NCBI GenBank assembly: GCA_963082975.1
Contig: OY720346.1
Coordinates: forward strand, 20,888,720 to 20,952,719
Reading direction: 5' to 3'
Source: Labia minor
Lineage: Eukaryota; Arthropoda; Insecta; Dermaptera; Spongiphoridae
DNA length: 64,000 nt
In this document: positions 33,105 to 44,149 of the stretch, one piece after another
Position numbering within the stretch: the first letter of the stretch is position 1
How the letters are laid out: each line of letters opens with the position of its first letter
Translations under genes and position numbers: made by a program
Notes under the pieces: generated by a model
What the model was told of the DNA's origin: nothing
Database searches by the model: none
Seen by the model: only the letters and a program-made list of their open reading frames with translations

Positions 33105-34190
33105 TTTAAAAACAAATCTTACTATTATTTATATAAATGTACATTTCCATGGAATAATACATCAATTTTAATTGTGTAGATATATAATATAACAAAAAGA
33201 ATAAAATTGAATGCGCATATTATGCATTCATAATAATACATACATATAAGACATATATGTGCAAAATAATGTATATACAATTTATTTGCACATAAGAAAA
33301 AATTGAACTGTTGTTAGTAATAAATAACAAATGAAAGGAAAGATTTTATCCAACCAAAATGTTAACGCGATCAACAGAAAATGCCCCCTTCTATTAAATA
33401 ATAATAACTCGTAATCATGGGTTGGTGATCACTGAACTAAACTTTACAGTCTTCAATCAATATGAATAGGCTTGTCTAATATTTTACAAGAAAATCATTC
33501 TAATAGATGTAAGATATTCATTAACTAATTAAATCAAACTTCTTATATTTTAAGAAGACAGTAGGAAAATATTTTTTATAAATTGAAACATTAACAAGTG
33601 AGTCTTTGCGCTCTTTGAAATCCGTGGGTAAAGTATCACGATCGAAGCGAAGGGGTAGCGTCGAGTGGGGGTGTGTATGTAGAAGTAGAGGGGACCAGGG
33701 GATCATATTGTGAGCTACCCTCCCGCCCTTTGATCAGCCCTATACCCTCTGAATAGGGGCTTTTGGATTTACGCAGCTCTCGAGCTCTCATATCTTTCGC
33801 TCTTTTGTTTTTTATTTTTGTTCCTGGGCTATTCTTTTTATTGCTGGAATAAATACTACTCGCCCTTTTTCAACTAGAGATGCGTGAAGGGGGGAGGGGG
33901 GGAATTTTTATTTCTCTAATCCAATATATTTTTGTCACTTTTCTAACAGGAGTTCATTTCATGTTAATTTAAAGTTAATAAATTATATATATATAATATA
34001 AATAAGGATAGAGAAATAAATATCAAATTTTTATGACAAAAGTAATATTCATTTCATTTCACTGATTATTTATAATTCCTTTAAAAATAAATTTATTTTA
34101 TTTAAAAAATTTATTCTGACAGTGTGTTAGTCATTAAAAAGTTTATTAATTAAAATAGAGATTGGTAACCTCTTCACTAACATACTTTTA
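33105..34190. other. AT-rich stretch with a less AT-rich block at 33600-33900
   Basis: The block (cgatcgaagcgaaggggtag..., ctctcgagctctcatatctt) was read on both strands; frames are short and unfamiliar. It contains a G-rich run (ggggggaggggggg) near 33890. Nothing was assigned. Confidence 0.35.
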
Positions 34191-34206
34191 CAAGGGTGCC
34201 ATTTTT

Positions 34207-35458
34207 CAGCACATTTGAATATGGTATTTGAACATTAAATTTAAGCTCTCTAACACTAAAAATATATCATGAACATTTTTTAAAATAATTCACTTGTATA
34301 TAATATATTGAACACTAAAAAAAAGTGTTTGTACATTAAAATAAGCTTAGAAACATTAAAAAAATCTTTGAGCACTAAAACAATTTTAGGAACAATACAA
34401 TTCTATTTAGGAACAATAAAATAAAATTAAAACACTAAATAGGTATTGTGAGTATAGTCAATTTATAAATTAATTAATTTTTTCATTTTTATTAGAGTAT
34501 TATATTATTATTATAATATTGTCCCAATTATAAATGTTTTGCACATTAAAATATAAAATAAAATATAAAATTAAAACTATGGACAGATGCATTTCACTGG
34601 GTATTATCAAATAAAACTGTAATGAAAAAATCTAATAAATATTTTGTATGTTCCTCACAATCACATTTTCAAAAAGTAACTTCTGAATTAATCTAGCAAT
34701 ATAATTCAATAAATGAAAAGTGGGAGTCAAAATTCAATTTTGGAATCTGGGTTATTATGAATCCCGCAATGGAAAATACAAGTACTTGTACCTGTCCTTC
34801 ATTTGGCAAAGATTACTTATGCAAACATATTTTAGGCATGAACATTCGATTGAAAATAGTAACTGTTCCACAAGAAGCAGAAATTGTTCCCATTGGTCAG
34901 AAACGAAAACGTGGTAGACCGCTAAATTAACAAAAGCACTAATAATTGATTAAAATGAATTTTTTATGTTCCTATATATCCTATGGGTATAAGTGTGTTT
35001 CGATTATAAATAAAAATGTTCCCATATATCTATAATAGTCTATGTCATATATATATATGTATATATATTATATAATTTGGTGAATAAAATTAAACAAAAT
35101 ATAAGGTGGATCCTACACATTTTCCATTTTAAAATATTTTCAATGTTCATCTATATTGTCCTTCCTCTCAGATATAAATTAATGAACTCTTATTTTAATA
35201 ACCAGCAAATTTATATAATGTTTAAAAAAAATATTTTAATAGTTAATGGCAATGTTTTAATGTGCGAATGAATATTTTTATTGTTAACGTAATTTAATGT
35301 GCAAAGAGAGAATCTAATTTAAGGTTTATTTTGACCTAATTTGATGTGCACCTGGTTAGTGTGCAAGTACTCAAATTTAATGTTCAAATCAGATTTTTTA
35401 AATTTCTCAATAGGCAAATCTCCTATTTTAGTGTGGAAATAACCTATTTAAGTGTGCC
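34207..35458 (+). mobile_element. MULE-like transposon relic with subterminal repeat arrays
   Basis: Coding remnant (34578-34929) lies between two arrays. On the left (34207-34445) an ACA(T/C)TAAA-type word is repeated about ten times at ~20-35-bp spacing. On the right (35265-35458) the same word appears in inverse orientation (TTTA(A/G)TGT). The outermost ~32 bp of the two sides align as inverted repeats at 24 of 32 positions (agcacatttgaatatggtat on the left). Arrays of short subterminal repeats are typical transposase-binding regions of DNA transposons. The element is about 1.25 kb, so most of a MULE transposase is missing. Confidence 0.65.
34578..34929 (+). pseudogene. MULE-type transposase C-terminus with SWIM zinc finger
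   Basis: A plus-strand frame with a single in-frame TAG (at about 34694) reads WTDAFHWVLSNKTVMKKSNKY..., then after the stop EKWESKFNFGIWVIMNP..., STCTCPSFGKDYLCKHILGM, and ends VPIGQKRKRGRPLN. C-x-C...C-x-H is the SWIM zinc finger that follows the catalytic domain in MULE-family transposases, and the RKRGRP tail is an AT-hook-like DNA-binding motif. Only the C-terminal ~115 residues remain; no DDE core is present. Confidence 0.8.
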
Positions 35459-36489
35459 ATTATATTTATCCCCTTTTACAATATACTAATCACTCAAATA
35501 AATTTTTAAAAAGATAATTGAGATTGAAAAATTTATAATATATAATATGATATATACAAAAAAAAATAAAAACTTACAACTTTATTATTTATTGTATTCT
35601 TTCTAATCATTCTATATTTATTTATACCATATTTTTGCTATCTCGTAAGACAGGGGTGGCCAACACGTCGACCGCGGTCGACCGGTCGATCGCAAAGGCT
35701 TTAAAAGTAGCCCGCGAAGCCAAAGTTGGAAAAGTTAAAAGGTAAAGGACATGATTTTTCCATGGGAGAGGGAAAGCAGAAAAAATCATGAGTTCACGTG
35801 AGGGCAGGAACGCCAATCCCCGAAATATAATTCTTTTCTACTGGGATTATAGAAAAGAATCTACCCGTTACCCAGGATATTATTTTTAAATTTATTAACA
35901 ATTAATTTTACATTTTATGAAACTTATTCAATTTTTTTTTCTTATTGCTTCTTAGATAAAAACAATAAAATTATTTCCTTCCTTTTTAAGTAATTTTTAT
36001 GTTATTTTAAGTTATTTATTTTTGAATATAAAATTTGAAAATAGAATAGAATAGCAGGGAAAATGTTTCAATGTTAAAATACAAAAAAGAAGGAATGATT
36101 GGGATGGAAAAGTTGGTTAAATCGATTTATTAATATAATTCGTATTAATTTATTTGTCGTATAATACGTAGTATAATTAATTTGTATATAATTTCAAAGG
36201 GGGGGGGGAAGGGGAAATAATAGAATTTATTTTGAAAATAAAGTCAAAGGCAGTTGAATCTCATCCATTGGGGGTAAGCAATGCAGCATTGCTATGCTGT
36301 CCCCTTCAAGGTCACCGAGAAGCAAAGCATTGGAGGTGGGGGCGAAATTTATTAAATATATATAAATATATCAGTAAAAAGTTAAAAATCTATATTTTAT
36401 AAAATTAAATTTTTATTTGAATCTTTTCTAAAATTTATTAAACTTCATTTAAATTAATAGGAATAAATAAATTTACAATAAATTCTTGA

Positions 36490-36655
36490 TTGAGGGATGA
36501 TTTCGGTGGTGACGCCGGTCAACATCTTCGACTGGAAAAGGAATGGGAACTGATTGAGCTCGAAGCACACCTCGACAGGCAGGCCAGGAGGGAGGGAGGT
36601 GAGAAGAGGTGGCGGAGGGGGGCAACATGGCGGCAAATCTTTTCAATCTGTCAAA
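36490..36655. other. GC/GA-rich passenger segment inside hAT copy 1
   Basis: A compositionally distinct block inside an otherwise AT-rich hAT. It is open on the plus strand (…LEKEWELIELEAHLDRQARREGG…) and also on the minus strand. It ends with gggggcaacatggcggcaaa, an AAnATGGCGGC word like a start-codon/initiator context. The corresponding block in copy 2 (51901-52070) has indels that break the frame, so it is not under coding constraint in the element. It may be a captured host fragment. Confidence 0.35.
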
Positions 36656-37107
36656 ATTCAATAATTAATATTTAATCAACGAAGCAACGTAAAATTATAT
36701 AATAGTAATGAAAATTAATCTACGTTTCATGATGAATCTATTCGTATAGGTTTTATCTGTTGTTATGAGGCAAGATTTTTGTTGAACTGTAAAAATAAAC
36801 CGATATTAAAATTAATTAAAAATTTCCATTTAATGATACAAAAAATCAATTTTATTTAAAATCTGGCTAAAATTATGGTCAATGGATTGGTCTTGGTCAC
36901 AATTTACAAGATTTAGTCAAAAATGTTAATAAAATGAAAAACTTTGATTTAATTGGTTTTTTCTAATTTTGCAAAGCGTTCTATAAATATGAGTTCCAAG
37001 TTTTATACTAATGTGAAGCGTTGGAGAGGTGGGTCCTCTCAAAGGCATATAAGACATGTCTCACTCGTGATTATAAGGGGTTTTGCTAGTCGAAGGGTTG
37101 ACGTGAT

Positions 37108-37183
37108 CTGGATATATTTGAATAAACCCCCCGAAGGGGGGTTTATTCAAATATATATAGGAGACTCTAAAGAGTCTCCTATA
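37108..37183. repeat. Two adjacent perfect hairpins in hAT copy 1
   Basis: First: tatatttgaataaacccccc, then gaa, then its exact complement, a ~20-bp perfect stem with a three-base loop. Second, a few bases on: aggagactctaaagagtctcct, a 22-bp palindrome around ctttagag-like centre. In copy 2 (52527-52600) the first hairpin is intact and the second carries two changes. Confidence 0.9.
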
Positions 37184-38492
37184 AAAGTGAAGATTTCAAA
37201 TTTTTTTTCTTTTTAATGATCTATGCTAGGTATTCTCCTTCATCCAAATAAATTTGATTTTTTGAATAATCAGGGGCGGGGGGGGGGGGGAGTGAAGGAA
37301 AGGAAATGGATGGAAAGGAGTCAACGGGTAAAGGACATGATTCCTCCAGGTAGAAGAGGGATTTTGAAGAAATCATGAGCTCACGTGAGGGCAGGGACGC
37401 CAATCCCTGAAATAGAATCTTTTCTACTGGGTTTATAGAAAAGAATCTACTCGCTACCCGGGATATTATTTTTAAATTTATTAAAAAATAATTTTAGATC
37501 ATAATCATCCTATATGTTATTACATCTTTTATATACCATATATTTTATTATATTTTTCTTATCCCGATAATTTATATACTTATTATCCAAGGGCTTCCCT
37601 TTCTCAATACACCCATTAGTCCTAGACTACTCTACTCTACCTCCCCCTCCTCTCATATCCATTCCAAAATGAAGTATTTATTTTAATTGAAGTTATAAAT
37701 TTAAATGAAAAATAACAGCCCTTCCATTTACAATTTTTTTTTATTAATATTATTATAATAATTAAAACTAACATATCTTTCATATATCTAAGAACATATA
37801 TAAATATATTATTGATTTAACCTTTCTTTATTTTAGAATTTGACTATATAATTAATAAGATATATAATTTTTTCCCATTTTTTAGCACTTTATTACAAAC
37901 ATATTATATATTTTAATTTTTTTATTCGTTGATCAAAAATAATATAAATATAAAATATATTTATTTATTACATAATAAATAGATTTTGGAAACTAATAAG
38001 CAAAGATAAATATCCAAATATTTGGACAATGGTTGCTCGTTTCAATTCCTTCTTTGGCTCCACATATTTATGTGAATCCGCATTTTCTTAGCATATTTTG
38101 CACAACTTTCTTAAAACGCATAAATTTTTTGCTTGTCATGAGATTTCAATTAAATAGGTGCATAATAGCGGTGTTTCATAGCCAATGTAAGGTGTTTTTC
38201 TCTTTCTAATAGTGTGAAAATGTAATTTTTGAACAAAAGTGGAGGTTTGAAATTTAAATCGGCGATATAATGACTTCTTTAATTATCATCTAAAATTTTA
38301 AAATTATTTGCCCATATCCATAGTCGACCGCAGACTATATTTTATTGAAAAAGTAGCCCCTAAAAGCTAAAAATTTGGCCACACCTGTCGTAAGAGATAG
38401 TATTGCGATCACGAAAATTTTCGATGTTGAGATTTTGATGTTTTTATACGTTTTGAAGGTTCCTGAATCATTTTCACTAAGGTTGAGAAAAA

Positions 38493-38495
<3 letters not shown>

Positions 38496-38531
<36 letters not shown>
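38496..38531. repeat. (TG)n microsatellite in family A copy 6
   Basis: TG repeats at the constant position of the family A interior, ending tatgtatgtagacaagatta as in the other copies. Confidence 0.85.
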
Positions 38532-38540
<9 letters not shown>

Positions 38541-38999
38541 GACAAGATTACGCAAAAACGGTTTGAGCTAGAATGATGAAATTTGGTATATGGACATTAT
38601 TCAAAAGTCGTAGTTTTCTATCAACTTTTGAGATATGTAGCTCAACCGAAAGAGGGTCATTACTTACAACGTTTTGATTTTTTTTTCCTCTAAAGTGACC
38701 GTAAAAATAAAGATATATGTTTGATAATTTTTCACATGATTAAAAATTGTATAAAACTGCTATATATAGAATTTCAGCTTGATTGAATTGCTGAAAGTAC
38801 CAGAATTAATTTTTTAACACTGCAAATCTCACGCGCCAACACGTGCTATGGTGCCATCAATAAAAAGCCAAATATGCGCTGGTTTAATATTTATTATTTA
38901 TAATTTATAATTAATTAAATTTAATTTAAATATAATATATTATGTTATTTAATCCTATTCAAATTGCGAGATAGTCGAGTGGAGACACTCCAGCTTATT

Positions 39000-40105
39000 T
39001 TTACTTTGATTGATAAATATATGGGTATATGTAAATAACATTAATTTAAAAATATTTTAAATAAAAACAACCACCAAAGCTTTAATAAATTAATTTAAAA
39101 ATATTCTTATTTTTAATTAAAATTATTCTATTTTAAGTAATTTATTTGATAAAGATGAAAAAATATTGATTGACCAGCCCTAGCGATATGTGGCTATAAT
39201 TAAGGGGTCATCTATATGTGAATAGAATACATTATGTAGATTTGTAATAAGGATTGAAATCGAATGAAATTAATTAAAGGAGGATGATGGTAGAAATGAA
39301 CTTTATATACCATTTAGTAACCAGTTATTCTAGATGACATATCATTGATTTCATAATTGAAACTCAATCCAGTATCACTATGATAGGAGGGGAGGTGGAA
39401 TAGGAGTTGCTTTTCTAAGATTAAAGCCGGTCAATTTTCTTCTTTTTTTCAAATTCTCCATTAAAGGTTTTTCTTTTTTTGGACATTTACTTCGTTTTTG
39501 TCATATATTTAGAATGGGCATTATTCTAATGAAAATATTTTGCTGAATACACGGTTTTTTCAACAAGAAAAAGAAACTTCCGATATATACAAAACGAAAG
39601 CATAATAATAATAATTGTAATGATAAGCATATTTTATAACTGATATATCATCAATTGAATAAAGCGATGTAGTGAACTGAATAAATTGATGATTGGATGT
39701 TGAATGAGTATGAGGAAAAAAATCATTGAACCGAGTTCATTTATTTATTTATTTTCATTGAGCATATATAATATAATGTTGAAGTTAAACTTATTTAATA
39801 TTTGATCATGATTCCGATTTATTACATTATTTTTCCAATTATATTGGTTTTATTTTAATATCTGTTTGGTATTATATTAATAATTTTAAAAAGCTTTTAT
39901 GATAATAATTCTATTTTACTTCAAATTACTTTTGTGTGAATTATCTATTATCTCTCCTCGGTAGTAATACTTTGTATTTGAAATTTATGAAGGTGGGCCA
40001 ACTTAACTTGCTGATTTAGAGAATTAATAATACAGAATTGGGTATTGATTTATTTCTTTTTGGAAACTTTTCAAGTTGTTTTAAATATTGTAACGGACAG
40101 GTGAC
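39000..40105. other. AT-rich stretch without recognised features
   Basis: A short less AT-rich part at 39390-39430 has no frame. Otherwise low complexity. Confidence 0.55.
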
Positions 40106-40109
40106 GCCC

Positions 40110-40495
40110 TCAATTAACAATGCACTGATTTGCTCGATTCTTAAAACTTTGACAGACTCTTTCTAACGTAGCATCCGGTATGTTGGCCACGGCTTGACAT
40201 ATATTGTTTTTAAGCTCAGCAAGGGTCCTTGAGCTATCGGTATACACAATGGATTTAAAATCGCCTTTGAATATCCCCTTACAAAGAGATTGTCACCCAT
40301 GGGAGTGTTTTCGCAAAATCTCCATCGCAGATACCGCCGTATGAGCGGTGGCCCCATCCTGCTGGTACCAGATACCTTTCATTAAGATTTGGAAAATAAA
40401 CAATTTTGAAGCATGTGCACATATCGAACATTAGTAACTGTAACTTTAACGCAATTTCTTCAAACAAATAAGGATCAATAACCTACGCGAGACAA
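40110..40495 (-). pseudogene. Tc1/mariner-superfamily transposase C-terminal relic
   Basis: The minus strand reads, across stops and shifts, KGIWYQQDGATAHTAVSAMEILRK..., then KSIVYTDSSRTLAELKNNICQAVANIPDATLERVCQSFKNRANQCI. Q-Q-D-G-A-T-A-H-T carries the second catalytic Asp of an IS630-Tc1-mariner transposase, and the P-R-T-L-x-E-L-K-x-x-I and I-P-x-x-x-L-x-x-V...F...R-x-x-x-C-I segments are its C-terminus. The region that should hold W-P-P-R-S-P-D-L-x-P-x-D and the third acidic residue is deleted or scrambled. It belongs to a different lineage from the relics at 8060 and 12705. Confidence 0.78.
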
Positions 40496-40499
40496 AGCA

Positions 40500-42290
40500 C
40501 ACTACGCAGTGGTCTCTCATCAATCGATGTTGCTAACCTAAGACAAATACAGTGGATGATGTGCAGAGTAGGTAGAGTAGTGGAAAAAATTCGCAAGAGT
40601 GGTCATGTGACTCACAACCCAAAATTTTGCTCATAAACCGAGTTAGAAGAATCAAGCTCATAACCCTAGACACTCGTAACCCTAGGTTTCATTGTACTCA
40701 TGCATTTCTGTATTTTACAATAATATCAATATATAAATTAAATGTTGAAATTGTTCAAAATAGAAAAATAAGTAATCTTTTCGCAAGATGTTTCACTGCT
40801 ATTTCCAATTTACTGCGATAAGGGATACCGTGGAGAAAGAGCCGAGAGAATCTATCTTTATTAAGCGAGTTCGAGTTTAATTGGGTGTTAAAATACTTGA
40901 TAATTGGATGAAAAGTCGAAGAAATCCTTTTAATATTAAAACAATTTTAGGATAGAGCTGATTGATTTATGGTTAAGCGAATTGTAATTCTCGTGTATTT
41001 ATATTAAATCTTTTTTTTTCACAAAAGATAAAGGAATTAAATTTCAACGAAACGGATCTTTTTATTTCGGAATGTTAATAGGAATATTATTCCATTTTAT
41101 AAATATGATTACATTAATTGAGTGAAATTTTTCTATTGACAAGGGAATAATTCAAAGAAATTGATATTTTCTTTTAAAGTTTATTTATTACAACTTTCAA
41201 TTAATTGAAGGTATATACTTTTTTTTTCTCTTAAATACCTTTTTTTCTTTACATCTTGTTTTATTATTTTTCATTTTGATAATGTTCTCCTCAAGGGTTT
41301 TTTTCATTTTAAAATATCTTTGAACCTTTGAGGGATATTTTCTTTTATTTTTGTGAGAATTTTTATTTTCCCATTTAATTTTTTTAACTCAATATAATAA
41401 CAGAGATATAATTATTCTCTTCTTATCTTTCACTTGACTTAATTGCATTTTATTAATAAATAATAAATAAACGAATCAAAGAAAGTAAATAAATAAGGAA
41501 TACATTATAAAGATATTTATTATGATTATTATTTAATGTTTTAATTGATTAAAAAAAATGACATATAAGTAAATGAATGAGCAATATTTAATTAACTTTT
41601 TATATTTACATTTCACATTTCATTAATAAATATGTAAATCTAATTATACCACAAATAATATTATACCATATCTAATCTAATTTAAATTACATTAAATCAA
41701 AAGACACTCTTATTTTATAACCGTTCGATATTGTACTACTATTTATATTCAAACAGTATTTTAATTTATTTTATATTAAAATAATTATAATATTTCAATT
41801 TTTTAACAAAACTTAATATTATAAACATTTAATATGGATGATTTAAATCTAAATCATTAGTATAGTTTTCAATTCATTTATATTTTATAAAAATTTTGGG
41901 TTTGTAAGATTTTATAAGTTTGATTTGTTGAGTTAAAATATTTAAAAAGATTTTTTCATTAAAATCTCAATCCTGTATTGTTGAGTTAATTACTTTACAT
42001 ATCATTATAATTATATATATTCTCACATAATTTTGACATTTTCGTAACTATACATATATAAATTAAAGTTTTATTTATTTGTGACTGATAGTTTGAATAT
42101 CAGAGAAAAATATTTTTGATTTTATATCCTTGATAGTATACTGTTTGCCTGGCTGTGCCCCGCTGAAGATGGCTTCCTGCTAATTGTTGAGATGTTTTTG
42201 ATGAATGGAAATTTGATACAGTACAATTTATGATGGATTTTGATTGATGGGACTGATGGCCCTTCAAGCTATTGTGTCAAATGGAACTCA
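40500..42290. other. AT-rich stretch without recognised features
   Basis: A small part at 40640-40690 repeats an ataaccctaga/gtaaccctagg phrase. The rest is low complexity. Confidence 0.55.
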
Positions 42291-42319
42291 ATCTTATCTT
42301 ATTATGCTAGCTAAAATTG

Positions 42320-42350
<31 letters not shown>

Positions 42351-42741
42351 ATATAGCCATTGGTTCTCAAAAACCGCTCTAACGATTTTTTTCAAATTCA
42401 CACTAGATATAGTATTTATAAAGAAAAATTGAGTTTTATTGATCACATCTCTTGAAACATACAGCTTCATAATTAATTTCTTAATTAAAAATTATATATG
42501 GGTGTGACGTCATCAATTTTACTCCCGCCTTTTTTTAAAGGATATTGTATTAATATTTTTTTTATATTTAAAATATTTTAAAATAAAATAAATTTCGAAA
42601 TAAAATTAAAAATATTTATTTTTAATAAAATATATATAGATATTTATTAATCTCTCTCAAAAAAAAAAAAAAAAAATAAAAAACATCAAATACTGCCTGC
42701 TAAGACAGTAAAAAAATGACAATTTTTTATCTAAATATATA

Positions 42742-42795
42742 TAGTCCAGAGGGTAGACTGATGTTTTAACGAGTGGATTTCGTCGGTTCGAAACT
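42742..42795 (+). promoter_or_regulatory. tRNA-like A box and B box in family B copy 3
   Basis: TAGTCCAGAGG (42742-42752) fits the RNA polymerase III A-box consensus TRGYNNANNGG at every position. GGTTCGAAACT (42785-42795) fits the B-box GGTTCGANNCC at ten of eleven. The boxes are 32 bp apart, within the tRNA range. In the other copies one or both boxes are degraded (for example GGATCGAAACT near 2945 and 55290). Whether they drive transcription is unknown. Confidence 0.4.
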
Positions 42796-43194
42796 CGCCG
42801 GGTGAATCGTTATTTAAAAATGAAAATAATGATTTTGTTATTTTTTTTTCTTTTTATCTATTGTTTACTTTTTAATAAATTACTATTTTATATTTATTTA
42901 TTCATTGTTCTTTTATTAATTAAGTTTTAGATAGTTTTATAATTTTTAATATTTTTTCAATAAAATATTATTTAATATATTTATTAATATTATTTTATTT
43001 ATTATTATTGAGTACCCGAAGTTCCATTCATTTTAATCAGATTGATGCAATGATGCAACAGTTAATAATTGTAATATTGTAATAAATTTCTATCTTGAAA
43101 ATTGTTACATATTATTCAGGATATTTTAAAAACAATTTCTTTCTTTAATTAATATTCATTTTTTCTATAAGTCAGATATATTTCCAAATATTAA

Positions 43195-43840
43195 ATAATT
43201 TTTGAAGTGAAAACTTCTTTAGCGGCGTTGAGCACTTTTGCGGGATGGGGAAAAAGTATAGAACTCGCGTGATCGTGACCAACACCATGAAACCATCTGC
43301 TTTCAAATTTCTTATAACAGAGCGCGAAATTTGAATTGTCATTAGAACTGTTTTATAAATTATCTCTAACATATAAATATATATTTATTATGTAAAGTTC
43401 ATTTCATATATACATATATAATCAAAATTATACGAAATGAACTTCACATAATAAATATATATTTTATGTTAGAGATAAGAATTATAAAACAGTTCGTATT
43501 GCAATATTTTAAACAGTTGTGTATTTATATATATATAAATATAAGTTACAAATTTGTTTAAAATATATGTTTAAAATAATATATAAGTTATATATATATA
43601 TATACACATGCATATGAAATTCATCTTTCTCGTGAAATAACGCGAATTTGGTCTGTTTTAAAATTTCTTACGCAGAAGTTTTCACTTCTGTCGGCCAGTC
43701 CCACGACTGCCAATTTTGCTTTTTTAATTCCGAAAAGCTGCAAAGCACGTTTTTTTGTCTTTAGTTTGTTTTATAACCACTTGGGGCGCTAAACAGTTTT
43801 TCAAAAAAACACTATAGAAAAAAAAATATATGTACCTATA
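43195..43840. mobile_element. Insert within family B copy 3, with a ~62-bp-arm hairpin
   Basis: Begins gaagtgaaaacttctttagcg, and the inverse gcagaagttttcacttctg occurs at about 43673. Between them 43345-43405 and 43434-43495 are inverted copies of ~62 bp (gaactgttttataaattatc...). No coding sequence was recognised. Boundaries are inferred from comparison with copy 4 at 54871. Confidence 0.5.
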
Positions 43841-44149
43841 TATTATATATTTATGTATTATTGAGGAGCACAAGTTCATTCATTTTAATCAGATTGATGC
43901 AAATGTGTAACATTTAATAATTGTAATAAATAATTAAAGAATTGTGTATCAATATTTTTAAAGGGTAGAGCGAGAGCTCGGTGTCCCAGGTATTAATATT
44001 ACCAGCCAAATCCAATAATAATGAATCATTTTTTTTAACTTAAGTACCGAGCCGAGGCTCCGGGTCCCGGTACTAATAATAATAATAATAATAATAAATA
44101 ATAATAATAAAAAAAAACAAATTAATATATTTGGTACTTAAAAATAGAT

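Larger units (their letters stand above)
35651..38387. mobile_element. Non-autonomous hAT element, copy 1 (2737 bp)
   Basis: Ends CAGGGGTGGCCAACACG and, inverted, CAGGTGTGGCCAAATTT. It is flanked by a perfect 8-bp target duplication TCGTAAGA (35643-35650 and 38388-38395), which proves hAT-type transposition. Subterminal regions share gtcgac and aaagtagcccc/gctactttt in inverse orientation. No hAT transposase (no BED finger or hATC dimerisation motif) is encoded; internal frames are short. It contains two paired hairpins (37108-37183) and a GC/GA-rich block (36490-36655). A second copy lies at 51063-54084, almost identical apart from small indels and one ~280-bp segment. Confidence 0.93.
35637..38994 (+). 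mobile_element. Helentron-like family A element, copy 6, split by a hAT insertion
   Basis: Left terminus ctatctcgtaaga at 35638-35650, interrupted by the hAT at 35651-38387, and resuming at 38388 with tcgtaagagatagtattgcg. Removing the hAT and one target duplication restores the ctatctcg-taa-gagatag terminal hairpin. The rest has (TG)n, the full interior and the right end gcgagatagtcgagtgg...ctccagc. It is therefore older than the hAT insertion. Confidence 0.9.
42293..44075 (+). mobile_element. Helentron-like family B element, copy 3 (expanded)
   Basis: Head tcttatcttattatgctagc, (TATC)n at about 42318-42350, the shared block ccgctctaacgatttttttc, AT-rich middle, a tRNA-like box region (42742-42795), the tail gggtagagcgagagctcggtgtcccagg and the 3' hairpin agtaccgagccgaggctccgggtcccggtact at about 44043-44074. 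An extra ~650 bp (about 43195-43840), absent from copy 4, splits it, and the flanking phrase cattttaatcagattgatgc occurs on both sides of this insert. Confidence 0.75.

Noticed and set aside
36953-37216. 87-codon frame inside the hAT, with its counterpart at 52368
   Set aside because: The C-terminal third is the translation of the two hairpins. No hAT transposase motif is present, and the copies diverge by an in-element stop.
42742-42795. A genuine tRNA gene
   Set aside because: Box A and B motifs are present, but no acceptor stem or proper T- and anticodon stems can be folded, and the sequence lies in a dispersed repeat.
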